Assembly (NCBI RefSeq): GCF_000959525.1 | Contig: NZ_CP009831.1 | Location: forward strand, 558,001-622,000 | From: Burkholderia multivorans ATCC BAA-247 | GTDB lineage: Bacteria > Pseudomonadota > Gammaproteobacteria > Burkholderiales > Burkholderiaceae | DNA: 64,000 bases | Direction of reading: 5' to 3' | Shown here: positions 37,173-45,872 of the stretch, piece after piece | Position numbering within the stretch: position 1 is the first letter of the stretch | Layout of the letters: the number at the start of each line of letters is the position of its first letter | Translations under genes and position numbers: made by a program | Notes under the pieces: generated by a model | What the model was told of the DNA's origin: nothing | The model's input: only the letters and a program-made list of their open reading frames with translations | The model's database searches: none

Positions 37173-37829
37173 ATGAACGCACGAACCGACGCCGAGCGCG
37201 ACGACGACGACGCCGAAGGCACGCAGTCAGGACGCTGGCTGATCTCGTACGCCGATCTGATCACGACGCTGATGGTGCTGTTTCTCGCGCTGTACGTGCT
37301 GCAGCTCGCGAAAGTCAACGCGCTCGACGCGCGCGAGCGGACGCGCGCGCGGCTTGACGATGCGGTCGCGCGCACGGCCGAGCCGCAGGCGCCTGCGCGT
37401 GTGCCGGCATGGGTCGCGCAGCTCGAGGCGCTGAAGGCTGGCGGCCGCATCTCGCTCGTGCAAGCGCCGCACGGGATCGAGATCGGCATCGACGCCGGGA
37501 TACTGTTTCATGTCGGCGATGCGCACCTGCTGCCGGATGCGCTGCCCGTGCTCGAGCGGATCGCGCAGGCGCTCGGTCCGCACGCGACCGGCGACATCCT
37601 CGTCGAAGGGCACACCGACAGCGTGCCGATCGCGAACGCGAAGTACGAATCGAACTGGGAATTGTCGTCCGCGCGTGCGGGGGCGGTCGTCCGCTATTTC
37701 GCCGAGCGGGGCATCGCGCCGCATCGGCTCGCGGCCGTCGGCCGCGCCGATACGCAGCCGCTCGTCGCGGGCGACGACGCGTCGTCGCGCGCACGCAATC
37801 GCCGCGTGACGATCTTCGTCGCGTACTGA
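37173..37829 (+). CDS. MotB-like stator subunit with OmpA-type peptidoglycan-binding domain
   Basis: A 218-residue protein: acidic cytoplasmic N-terminus (residues 6-15), one membrane helix with the proton-carrying Asp28 in ISYADLITTLMVLF, and an OmpA-like domain with VEGHTDSVPI, SNWELSSARAGAVVRYFAE and SRARNRRVTI. Much shorter than E. coli MotB (308), closer to MotD/MotB2-type accessory stators. It anchors the MotA-like protein to the wall. The gene lies 40 bases after motA-like. Confidence 0.88.
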   Translation: MNARTDAERDDDDAEGTQSGRWLISYADLITTLMVLFLALYVLQLAKVNALDARERTRARLDDAVARTAEPQAPARVPAWVAQLEALKAGGRISLVQAPHGIEIGIDAGILFHVGDAHLLPDALPVLERIAQALGPHATGDILVEGHTDSVPIANAKYESNWELSSARAGAVVRYFAERGIAPHRLAAVGRADTQPLVAGDDASSRARNRRVTIFVAY

Positions 37830-37892
37830 TGCCGGCACCGGCATGTCGACGACATAAGCGATCCGATATGACGAACATCGAAATTCAGCAAT

Positions 37893-37919
37893 GAGGTTCG
37901 GCGCCCGCATGCCGATAAC
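37893..37919 (+). promoter_or_regulatory. sigma-28 (FliA) promoter of the chemoreceptor gene
   Basis: TGAGGTTC, an 11-base spacer, then GCCGATAA. The -10 is a perfect match to the sigma-28 consensus and the spacing is exact. It lies 40 bases before the chemoreceptor ATG. It places that gene in the flagellar late regulon. Confidence 0.8.
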
Positions 37920-37958
37920 CCGAACTGGCTCATACGAGCGGTTCATCGAGGGTTTTTC

Positions 37959-39821
37959 ATGCATTTCTGGCGCAAGCTGTCCATTCAGAACAAGCTGATT
38001 CTCAGCATGACGAGCTGCCTGCTCGTCTTCGTCGCGATCTCGAGCGGGCTCAGCATCCGTCTGATCGGCGATGCCGTGCGCGATCGCGTCGTCCATCAGG
38101 AGCTGCCGACGGCCGTCAACGGCATTCGCGCGGACGTGCAGCGGCAGCTGGCCGGGCCGATCGCGGCGTCGCGCATCCTCGCGCGCGATGCGTTCCTGCT
38201 GCAGTGGGAAGCCGACGGCGAGCCCGACGCGGGCACGCGCAACTGGATTCAGCTCGCGCGCAACGTGAAGGACGAGCAGAAGGCCGCATCGGTGCAATGG
38301 GTGTCGGTGAAGAGCGGCAACTACTACAACGAAGCCGGCCTGCAGCGCAAGGTGACCGACCAGGATCAGTGGCTCACGCGCTTCCTGCAGTCCGGCGCGC
38401 CGTTCGAAGTGCACATGGACCACGAGGTGACGGTCGGCGGCTACATGATGTTCATCAACAGCCGCATCGAACTCGACGGCACGCCGATCGGCGCCGCGTG
38501 CATGAGCCTGTCCGTCGACGCGCTCGCGAAAGGGATCGCCACGTACCGGATCGGCGAAACGGGTTTCGCGTATCTGGTGCGGCCGGACGGCGCGATCATG
38601 ATGCATCGCGATACGTCGCTGATCGACGGCAAGCATTTCATGAAGGACACGCCGGGCCTGCCCGACGGCGCAGCGTCGGTACTGCTCGCCGGCAAGCCGT
38701 ATGCTTACCTGAGCTACGCCGGCGACGGCGGCGAGCGATTCATCGCGACGTCGTTCGTGCCCGAGCTGAACGCGTACGTGGTCGTCGAAGTGCCGGAGGC
38801 GGAACTGCTCGGGCCCGTCACGCGCGCGATCCACAGTGCGGCGCTCGTCGCGGCCGTCGTCGGGCTCGGCGTCGCGCTCGTCGTGATCTGGTTCGTCGGC
38901 CGCGCGATCGCGGCCCCGATTCGTCGTGCGGCGACGCTGCTGTCGGAAATCGCGAGCGGCCAGGGCGACCTCACGCGCCGGATGACGGTCGAGAGCGCCG
39001 ACGAGATCGGACAGCTGTCGGATGCGTTCAACCGCTTCGTGTCGTCGCTGTCGACGCTCGTGCACAGAATTCGCGCGGCATCGGCGTCGATCGCGACGGG
39101 CTCCGCGCAGATCGCGTCCGGCAACGCCGATCTCAGCGAACGGACCGAAGGACAGTCGAGCAATCTCGAACGTACGGCGTCGTCGATGGAGGAGATCACG
39201 GCCGTCGTGCGCAACAACACGGAGACGGCGACGACCGCCGCGAAGATGATCAACGGCGCATCGGAGACGGCCGCGCGCGGCGGGCAGGTCGTCGGCGAAG
39301 TGGTCAGCACGATGCAGCAGATCAGCGATGCGTCGCAGCGGATCTCCGAGATCATCGTCATGATCGACAGCATCTCGTTCCAGACCAACATTCTCGCGCT
39401 CAACGCGGCCGTCGAGGCGGCGCGCGCAGGCGAGCAGGGGCGCGGCTTCGCGGTCGTCGCGTCGGAGGTGCGCAACCTTGCACAGCGCAGCGCGCAGGCC
39501 GCGAAGGAAATCAAGGCGCTGATCGAGCACAGCGCGGGCACGGTCGACGTCGGATCGAAGCTCGTGACCGAAGCGGGCCGCGTGATGAGCGATGTCGTCG
39601 CGCAAGTGCAGGGCGTGAGCGCGATGATGAGCGAGATCGCGGAGGCGAGCCTCGAGCAGAGCGCGGGCATCGATCAGATCGGCGACGCGGTGCAGTCGCT
39701 CGATCAGATGACGCAGCAGAACGCGGCGCTGGTCGAGGAAAGTGCGGCGGCGGCCGAAAGCCTGCGGCAGCAGGCGGCGGAGCTGACGACGCTGGTTTCG
39801 GCGTTCAAGGTGGAGGAATGA
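37959..39821 (+). CDS. methyl-accepting chemotaxis protein with Cache-type sensor
   Basis: A 620-residue chemoreceptor: membrane helix at about 11-33 ([19 protein letters not shown]), periplasmic Cache-like sensor at about 40-285, second helix at about 292-315, HAMP at about 316-368 ([15 protein letters not shown]), then the signalling domain. The hairpin tip reads [20 protein letters not shown]. The C-terminus (AFKVEE) lacks a CheR/CheB-tethering pentapeptide. A sigma-28 promoter precedes it. The ligand is unknown. Confidence 0.93.
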   Translation: MHFWRKLSIQNKLILSMTSCLLVFVAISSGLSIRLIGDAVRDRVVHQELPTAVNGIRADVQRQLAGPIAASRILARDAFLLQWEADGEPDAGTRNWIQLARNVKDEQKAASVQWVSVKSGNYYNEAGLQRKVTDQDQWLTRFLQSGAPFEVHMDHEVTVGGYMMFINSRIELDGTPIGAACMSLSVDALAKGIATYRIGETGFAYLVRPDGAIMMHRDTSLIDGKHFMKDTPGLPDGAASVLLAGKPYAYLSYAGDGGERFIATSFVPELNAYVVVEVPEAELLGPVTRAIHSAALVAAVVGLGVALVVIWFVGRAIAAPIRRAATLLSEIASGQGDLTRRMTVESADEIGQLSDAFNRFVSSLSTLVHRIRAASASIATGSAQIASGNADLSERTEGQSSNLERTASSMEEITAVVRNNTETATTAAKMINGASETAARGGQVVGEVVSTMQQISDASQRISEIIVMIDSISFQTNILALNAAVEAARAGEQGRGFAVVASEVRNLAQRSAQAAKEIKALIEHSAGTVDVGSKLVTEAGRVMSDVVAQVQGVSAMMSEIAEASLEQSAGIDQIGDAVQSLDQMTQQNAALVEESAAAAESLRQQAAELTTLVSAFKVEE

Positions 39822-39860
39822 GCGGCGCGCGACGGCCCGACGTCGCGCGTTTCCGGAGAG

Positions 39861-39890
39861 CGGCCGCCGTGGCATCACGGCGGCCGTTTT
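39861..39890 (+). terminator. rho-independent terminator after the chemoreceptor gene
   Basis: CGGCCGCCGTG/CACGGCGGCCG (39861-39871 and 39876-39886), an 11-bp perfect stem with a GCAT loop, followed by TTTT. Confidence 0.85.
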
Positions 39891-40050
39891 ACATCACGGC
39901 GTATGAAAGCGGGCGTATTCCTGGCTGCGCGGTTCCAGCGCGATGCGCATGGCCGATCGCGGATTGACTGCGGTTGAGCCGGTCGGCGGCCGCCGTCAGC
40001 GAGCCGAGTTCGACTACGGCGGCGAGCGCCTGCAACTGGGCGAGCGTCAT
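39889..40050 (-). pseudogene. truncated LysR-family regulator (HTH only)
   Basis: A 53-residue frame beginning MTLAQLQALAAVVELGSLTA and continuing AADRLNRSQSAIGHA, a textbook LysR N-terminal helix-turn-helix. It loses homology at the recognition helix and ends at a stop within 20 residues. The remaining 240 residues of an LTTR are not found in any frame downstream. It overlaps the chemoreceptor terminator. A relic left by deletion or rearrangement. Confidence 0.7.
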
Positions 40051-40219
40051 CTGAATCCCTTCGATCGATGCATGTGGGCCGCGCATGAGATGGCGGCACG
40101 TCATGAATTGTATTGAAGGGACGCGACGACGCGGGAAGCGACCGTAGCGCGGCGAGGGATGTCGCGTGCGTGTGCGGTTCAGGTGGCTCGAACGGCCGAA
40201 TGCTGCCGCGAACGACGCA

Positions 40220-41461
40220 TTAACGGCTGCCGTCGCGCGTCTTCACGAGCATCCCGCGCTGAAGCACGCAGGCGATATGCTCGCCTTCGCCCGCCACGAC
40301 GCCGATATCGTCGAGCGGATTGCCGTCGAGTACGACGAGGTCGGCAATGGCACCGGCGGCCACGACGCCGAGTTGTCCCACCATATTGACGATCTCCGCT
40401 GCCACGGTCGTTGCCGATCTGAGCGCTTCAAGATTCCCGAGCACTTCCGCCCGAATCCGAAACTCGCCCGACTGAAACGCGTGCATTTCGCCGAGCAGGT
40501 CCGAGCCGAACCCCATTTTCACGCCGGCCTTCGCATAGATTTCGAGCGACTCGCGTCCTTTCTGCTGCACGGATGCCACCTTTGCAACGGAGTCGGCGGG
40601 CAGCCCGAACGCCGCGCCATGTTTGGCAAGCGCATCATAAGTCACGAGCGTCGGCACCACGAACGCGCCGTGCTCGTGCATGAGCTGCGCGGCCGCCTCG
40701 TCGACGAGATTCCCGTGCTCGATCGTCCGCACGCCGCATCGCACGGCACGGGCAATCGCGCGCCCCGTGTACGCATGCGCCATCACGTAAGTATTCGCGG
40801 CCTCGGCTTCGTCGACGATGGCGCGAATCTCGTCCTCGGAATATTGCGTGTTGGCGATCGGATCGGTCGGCGACGCAACGCCGCCGGAAGCCATGATCTT
40901 GATCTGTGTTGCGCCTTTCTGGATCTCTTCGCGCACGGCGAGCCGCACGCTTTCGACGCCGTCCACGACACGTGCAATCGCCCCGGTGCGAAAGCAGCAG
41001 GAACAGGGCTCGAGCAAATCGCCGCGAGGCCGAAAATCCCCGTGCCCGCCCGTCTGCGACAACGCTTTCCCCGACGGAAAAATCCTCGGTCCCGCAACGA
41101 GTCCGGTGTCGACCGCCTGCATCAATCCCCAGTCCGCGCCCCCGGCATCGCGCACGCTGGTAAACCCGCGCGACAACATCGCATCGAGAATCGGCAACGA
41201 TCGAATCGCTGCGAGAATATTCGGCTGCGTCGCATTGGCGCCGAGATTCGCATTCGAAGCCAGCACGTGCACGTGGCAATCGATGAATCCCGGCATGACG
41301 GTCTTCCCGCGCACATCGATCACCTGCGCATTCGGAAAGTCCACCGCCCGATCGGTCACTTCGACGATTCGTTCGCCCTCGATCACGACATGATGATGTT
41401 CGAGCAACACGCCTCGTTCGAGGTCGAGCACGTTGCCGCCCTGAAGCACGGTAATGGTCAT
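40220..41461 (-). CDS. amidohydrolase (imidazolonepropionase/prolidase-like metal-dependent hydrolase)
   Basis: A 413-residue TIM-barrel hydrolase. Metal ligands are visible: HxH in GFIDCHVHV, the probable carboxylated Lys in QIKIMASGGV, His residues in MAHAYTGRAI and TIEHGNLVDE, and the Asp in MGFGSDLLGE. The layout fits Xaa-Pro dipeptidase/Sgx9260-type enzymes that cut N-acyl or N-carbamoyl dipeptides. It lies 12 bases behind an MHS permease, so that permease probably imports the substrate. Confidence 0.87.
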   Translation of the reverse strand: MTITVLQGGNVLDLERGVLLEHHHVVIEGERIVEVTDRAVDFPNAQVIDVRGKTVMPGFIDCHVHVLASNANLGANATQPNILAAIRSLPILDAMLSRGFTSVRDAGGADWGLMQAVDTGLVAGPRIFPSGKALSQTGGHGDFRPRGDLLEPCSCCFRTGAIARVVDGVESVRLAVREEIQKGATQIKIMASGGVASPTDPIANTQYSEDEIRAIVDEAEAANTYVMAHAYTGRAIARAVRCGVRTIEHGNLVDEAAAQLMHEHGAFVVPTLVTYDALAKHGAAFGLPADSVAKVASVQQKGRESLEIYAKAGVKMGFGSDLLGEMHAFQSGEFRIRAEVLGNLEALRSATTVAAEIVNMVGQLGVVAAGAIADLVVLDGNPLDDIGVVAGEGEHIACVLQRGMLVKTRDGSR

Positions 41462-41473
41462 GGAGAAAGATCC

Positions 41474-42790
41474 TTATCGATTGACGAAAGCGGTTCGCTT
41501 CGTGTCCTTCACGAAGCGCGTGCCGATGAAACTGATCGCGGCCGCGACGATCACGTAGAGGGCGGGCGCCATGTTGCTGCCCGTGCGGGCGATCAGCCAG
41601 GTCATGAGAAACGGCGCGAAGCCGCCGAAGATCGTCACCGCGAAGTTGTACGCAACGGAAAGGCCGGTCGACAGCACCTTGGTCGGAAACAGCTCGGCGA
41701 ACGCGGCAAGAATCGGCCCCGTATAAGCGGCGATCAGCAAACCGAACACGGCCTGAAACGCGATCAACGAGACGAACCCCGGCGCATGATTGATCCACGC
41801 GAACATCGGCCACGCGAGCGCGAGGATGGCGAGCGCCGCACCGGAGAGAAACACGCGGCGCCCCCACAGATCGGCGAGCCTGCCGACAAGCGGCGAGCAG
41901 CACATGATCATCGAGCCGCCGACCATCCCGGCCGCAAACCCTGTCGACTGCGGCAGATGTAGCGTGCGCACCGAATAGGTCGGCATATAGAACAGCAGCA
42001 CATACGTACAGACGGTCCACAGGATGACCATCGCAAAACTCGCGAACGTCTCGCGCGGATAGGTCGACAGCACGGCCTTCAGCGGCGAACTCTCCTTCGC
42101 CTGCGCCTCGACCGCGCTGAAGGCAGGCGTCTCGTCGAGATGGCTGCGGATGAAATACCCGACCGGCCCGACGACGATCCCGAGCAGGAACGGCAGCCGC
42201 CAGCCCCAGCTATGGAGCGCCTGCGTATCGAGCGACGTGGTCACGAACGTGCCGGTCGCCGCGCCGAGCAAGACGGCGAAGCCGATACTCGACTGGATCC
42301 AGCTCGAGTAATACGCGCGCTTTTCCGGCGGCGCGTATTCGGTGAGGAACGCGGTAGCGCCGCCCATTTCGCCGCCGGCGGAAAACCCTTGCAGCAGGCG
42401 CGCGACGACGATCAGCATCGGCGCGGCGATGCCGGCCTGTTCGTAGGTCGGCGCGAGCCCGATCAGCGCGGTGCCGAACGCCATCAGCAGGATGGTGAGC
42501 GACAGCGCGGCCTTGCGCCCGACCTTGTCCGCGTAGACGCCCAGCACGATGCCGCCGACCGGCCGCATGAAGAACCCGACGCCGAATGTCGCGACGGTCA
42601 GCAGCACGGATGTCAGTTCATTGCCGGTCGGAAAGAACAGCTTCGCGATGATCACCGCGAAGAAGCTGTAGACGGTGAAGTCGAACCATTCGAGACCGTT
42701 GCCGATCACGGTCGCGATGATGGCGCGGCGGCGCTGCTGCACGGCCGCGTCGACGGACGGCGCGGCGCGCGGGGAAAGCGTTCCTTGCAT
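41474..42790 (-). CDS. MFS transporter, metabolite:H+ symporter (MHS) family
   Basis: A 438-residue 12-TM permease. MHS features: IATVIGNGLEWFDFTVYSFF near the N-terminus, GVGFFMRPVGGIVLGVYADK, and [20 protein letters not shown]. Family members import small carboxylates, proline/betaine or shikimate with protons. It sits upstream of, and in an operon with, the amidohydrolase; the LysR gene behind it (42924) is transcribed the same way and probably regulates both. Confidence 0.9.
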   Translation of the reverse strand: MQGTLSPRAAPSVDAAVQQRRRAIIATVIGNGLEWFDFTVYSFFAVIIAKLFFPTGNELTSVLLTVATFGVGFFMRPVGGIVLGVYADKVGRKAALSLTILLMAFGTALIGLAPTYEQAGIAAPMLIVVARLLQGFSAGGEMGGATAFLTEYAPPEKRAYYSSWIQSSIGFAVLLGAATGTFVTTSLDTQALHSWGWRLPFLLGIVVGPVGYFIRSHLDETPAFSAVEAQAKESSPLKAVLSTYPRETFASFAMVILWTVCTYVLLFYMPTYSVRTLHLPQSTGFAAGMVGGSMIMCCSPLVGRLADLWGRRVFLSGAALAILALAWPMFAWINHAPGFVSLIAFQAVFGLLIAAYTGPILAAFAELFPTKVLSTGLSVAYNFAVTIFGGFAPFLMTWLIARTGSNMAPALYVIVAAAISFIGTRFVKDTKRTAFVNR

Positions 42791-42923
42791 GGTCTCTTCC
42801 TCAGTCAGAAGACGGGACGGGCGCCCCGCGTGAACCTCATGCTAAGGACAGCGCGATTTTTTTCTGAAACGAAAGATTCGCATGCACGCATGCGCTGGAC
42901 GCATGCATCGCGCTCATGCCGGC

Positions 42924-43868
42924 TCAGGCCGCGATTTGCCGCTCCGCCTGTTCGAACAGCCAGCGCGAGAACAGGCGCGCGGCCTGGTTCTGCGCGCGGT
43001 CGTTCGGCGAGATCACGTAATAGCCGCCGCCGTGGCTCGCCGATGCGTCGGTGACGCGCACGAGCAGCCCGGCCTCGATGCAGGCGTCGATCATGTAGCG
43101 CCAGCCGAGCGACACGCCTTGACCGAGTATCGTCATCTGCACGATCTGCGGATACGAGTTGATCGTGATGTCTTGCGGCTGCGCCTTCGGCCGGTCGATG
43201 TCGTTCTGATCGAACCATTCGGACCACGACATCCACTGACGCTGACCGTCCTCGAGGCGCAGCAGCGTTTCGTTCGCGAGATCGGCCGCGTCGAGCGTGC
43301 GTCCGGCCAGATAGCGCGGTGCGCAGACGGGAAACACTTCCTCGTCGAACAGGCGGCGCGCGGTGTATTCGGCGGGCGCCTGCTGACGTACGTAGTAGAC
43401 GCCCACATCGAACTCCGCCGGCGACATCGACGCGAGCCCGTCGCGCACGATCAGCCGCAGCTTGATGTTCGGATACGCGGCGCGAAAGTCGGGTAGCCGC
43501 GGCGTGAGCCACAGCAGCGCCACACCGGACGAGCAGGCGATCGTCAGCTCGAGGTCGCCGTACGGCTTCATCACGTCGTGCGTCGCTTCCGCGCATTGCG
43601 TGAGCAGGTGATGCACCTGCGCCGCGTATTGCTCGCCGGCGATCGTCAGCCGCAGCGAACGGTGTTCGCGGACGAACAGCGAGCGGCCGAGGAATTCCTC
43701 GAGCTGCTGGATCTGACGGCTGATCGCGCTTTGGGTCAGGTGCAGTTCGGCGGCCGCGCGCGTGAAGCTCGCGTGCCGCACGGCGGCTTCGAACGCGACG
43801 AGACATTGCAGGGGCGGCAGGGGCGTGATGCGCATGGCGGGCAGGGGAATCGGTGACAGTGCCGACAT
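42924..43868 (-). CDS. LysR-family regulator (GcvA-like)
   Basis: A 314-residue LTTR of the GcvA subgroup: LVAFEAAVRHASFTRAAAEL, HLTQSAISRQIQQLEEFLG, and effector-domain DVGVYYVRQQAP. The start at 43868 is the longest credible one; the ATG of MRITPLPPL (43832) is an alternative. It lies between the MHS/amidohydrolase pair and the transketolase genes, all on the same strand, so its target is ambiguous. Confidence 0.88.
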   Translation of the reverse strand: MSALSPIPLPAMRITPLPPLQCLVAFEAAVRHASFTRAAAELHLTQSAISRQIQQLEEFLGRSLFVREHRSLRLTIAGEQYAAQVHHLLTQCAEATHDVMKPYGDLELTIACSSGVALLWLTPRLPDFRAAYPNIKLRLIVRDGLASMSPAEFDVGVYYVRQQAPAEYTARRLFDEEVFPVCAPRYLAGRTLDAADLANETLLRLEDGQRQWMSWSEWFDQNDIDRPKAQPQDITINSYPQIVQMTILGQGVSLGWRYMIDACIEAGLLVRVTDASASHGGGYYVISPNDRAQNQAARLFSRWLFEQAERQIAA

Positions 43869-43995
43869 GATACGGGGACGATCCTCGGAGCAAACCGGCC
43901 GCGCCCCGTTCCCCCACGAGTAAGCCGCGCGTCGGGTGCGCGCTGCGGCGCAGGCGGACGGCCGCCCGGCGCCGCAACCGCGGCCCGCTGCGCGA

Positions 43996-44994
43996 TCAGC
44001 CGAGCCAGCGCTTGATCGACGCGACCATCGTGGCGGTCGAAATGCCGTAGCGATCGTGCAGCGTCGGCAGCGCGCCCGCGTCGAGGAACGCATCGGGCAG
44101 CGCGATCTGCCGGAACGTCGGCGCGACGCCTTCGGCAAGCAGCGTGCGCGCGACCGCTTCGCCGAGCCCGCCGATTACCGTGTGGTTTTCCGCGACGACG
44201 ACCATGCGGCCCGGGCGCTTCGCTTCGCGCACGATCGTCGCGGTATCGAGCGGCTTGATCGTCGGCACATGAAGCACCGCGACGCCGATGCGATCGGCCT
44301 CCAGCGCGTTCGCCACTTCGAGCGCGCGCATCGTCATGATGCCGGACGAGATCAGCAGTACGTCGTTGCCGTCGCGCAGCCGTTTCGCCTTGCCGAGCTC
44401 GAACGTGTAGTCGTATTCGTCGAGCACGACCGGCACGTTGCCGCGTAGCAGCCGCGCATACACCGGGCCATCGTGCGCCGCGATCGCGGGCACCATCTGC
44501 TCGATGTCGAGCGCGTCGCACGGATCGATCACGGTCATGTTCGGCATCGCGCGCATCAGCGCGAGATCTTCCGCCGCCTGGTGGCTCGGGCCGTAGCCCG
44601 TCGTCAGTCCCGGCAGCGCGGCGACGATCTTCACGTCGAGATTGTCCTCGGCGATCGTCTGATGGATGAAGTCGTACGCGCGGCGCGTCGCGAACACCGC
44701 ATAGGTCGTCACGAACGGCTGCGCACCCTCGTGCGCGAAGCCGGCCGCGGCCCCCATCAGCAGCTGCTCGGCCATCCCCATCTGGTAGTAGCGCTCGGGA
44801 AACGCCTTCGCGAATACGTGCAGGTCCGTGTACTTGCCGAGATCCGCCGTCATGCCGATCACGTCCGGCTTCGTGCGCGCGAGCTCGACGAGCGCATGAC
44901 CGAACGGTGCGGCGCGCGTCGGCTGTCCTTCGGCCGCGATCGACGCGATCATCGCGGAGGTTTTCAGACGCGGCTTCTGGGCGGCGGTACTCAT
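43996..44994 (-). CDS. transketolase C-terminal subunit (split type)
   Basis: A 332-residue protein equal to the pyrimidine-binding plus C-terminal domains of transketolase. It includes the catalytic Glu region YYQMGMAEQLLMGAAAGFA and GLTTGYGPSHQAAEDLALM. It needs the N-terminal subunit, whose stop codon overlaps this start by four bases. Together they transfer two-carbon units between sugars using thiamine diphosphate. The cluster's MFS and SDR genes suggest use in catabolism of an unusual sugar or sugar acid. Confidence 0.9.
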   Translation of the reverse strand: MSTAAQKPRLKTSAMIASIAAEGQPTRAAPFGHALVELARTKPDVIGMTADLGKYTDLHVFAKAFPERYYQMGMAEQLLMGAAAGFAHEGAQPFVTTYAVFATRRAYDFIHQTIAEDNLDVKIVAALPGLTTGYGPSHQAAEDLALMRAMPNMTVIDPCDALDIEQMVPAIAAHDGPVYARLLRGNVPVVLDEYDYTFELGKAKRLRDGNDVLLISSGIMTMRALEVANALEADRIGVAVLHVPTIKPLDTATIVREAKRPGRMVVVAENHTVIGGLGEAVARTLLAEGVAPTFRQIALPDAFLDAGALPTLHDRYGISTATMVASIKRWLG

Positions 44995-45836
44995 GCTTGT
45001 CTCCCGGCTTCGAGTGCGTCGAGCGCGAGCTGCCACTCGTGCGCGTCGACGCGGATGAAATGGTTTTTCTCGCGTTGTTCGAGGAACGGCACGCCGCACC
45101 CCATCTTCGTATCGCAGACGATGATGCGCGGCTGCGGCCGATCGTGGCGGCGTGCGTTGTCGAACGCATGCTTGACCGCGTCGATGTCGTTGCCGTTCAC
45201 GCGCTGCACGTACCAGCCGAACGCTTCGAGCTTGTCGACGAGCGGCTCGAACGCCATGATCTGCGTCGACGGGCCGTCGGCCTGCTGATTGTTCACGTCG
45301 ACGATCGCGATCAGGTTGTCGAGCCGCCAGTGCGCGGCCGACATCAGTCCTTCCCAGATCGCGCCCTCGTCGAGCTCGCCGTCGGAGAACAGCGTGTACA
45401 CGAAGGCGTCCGATCCCTTGCGTTTGAGGCCGAGACAGCGGCCGACGGCGATCGTCAGTCCCTGCCCGAGCGAGCCGCCCGACATCTCCATCCCGGGCGT
45501 GTAGCTCGCCATCCCGGACATCGGCAGGCGGCTGTCGTCGCTGCCGTACGTCTCGAGCTCGTCGGCGGGCAGCACGCCCGCTTCGAACAGCGCCGCGTAG
45601 AGCGCGATCGCGTAATGCCCGTTCGACAGCAGAAAGCGGTCGCGCGCTTCCCAGTCCGGGTCCTGCGGGCGGTAGCGCATCGCGCCGAAGTATGCGACGG
45701 CGAGCACGTCGGCGATGTCGAGCGCCTGGCCGATATAGCCCTGACCCTGCACTTCGCCCATCCGCAGCGCGTTTCTCCTGATCCGGTACGCGCGCTCGGC
45801 GAGCGCGACGTCTTCGGTAATGACTTCGCTATCCAT
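44991..45836 (-). CDS. transketolase N-terminal subunit (split type)
   Basis: A 281-residue thiamine-diphosphate-binding half. The diphosphate/metal motif is LFSDGELDEGAIWE at 149-162 ending in VDVNNQQ at 180-186. The first Gly of the usual GDG is Ser151. The SNGHYAIALYAAL and TPGMEMSGGSLGQGL regions are typical. It overlaps the C-terminal subunit gene by four bases. In this family the split form often serves specialised pathways rather than the pentose phosphate cycle. Confidence 0.9.
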   Translation of the reverse strand: MDSEVITEDVALAERAYRIRRNALRMGEVQGQGYIGQALDIADVLAVAYFGAMRYRPQDPDWEARDRFLLSNGHYAIALYAALFEAGVLPADELETYGSDDSRLPMSGMASYTPGMEMSGGSLGQGLTIAVGRCLGLKRKGSDAFVYTLFSDGELDEGAIWEGLMSAAHWRLDNLIAIVDVNNQQADGPSTQIMAFEPLVDKLEAFGWYVQRVNGNDIDAVKHAFDNARRHDRPQPRIIVCDTKMGCGVPFLEQREKNHFIRVDAHEWQLALDALEAGRQA

Positions 45837-45872
45837 CTGTTGCTCCTGTGAGGTCGAAAGTGGGCCGGCGCG

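Noticed and set aside
36368-37829. Zorya-type anti-phage defence based on the MotA/MotB-like pair
   Set aside because: Both proteins have motor-stator lengths, no ZorC/D/E genes are adjacent, and a chemoreceptor with a sigma-28 promoter follows.
40635-42020. A 461-codon minus-strand frame spanning amidohydrolase and MHS permease
   Set aside because: Out-of-frame shadow of two well-supported genes on the same strand.
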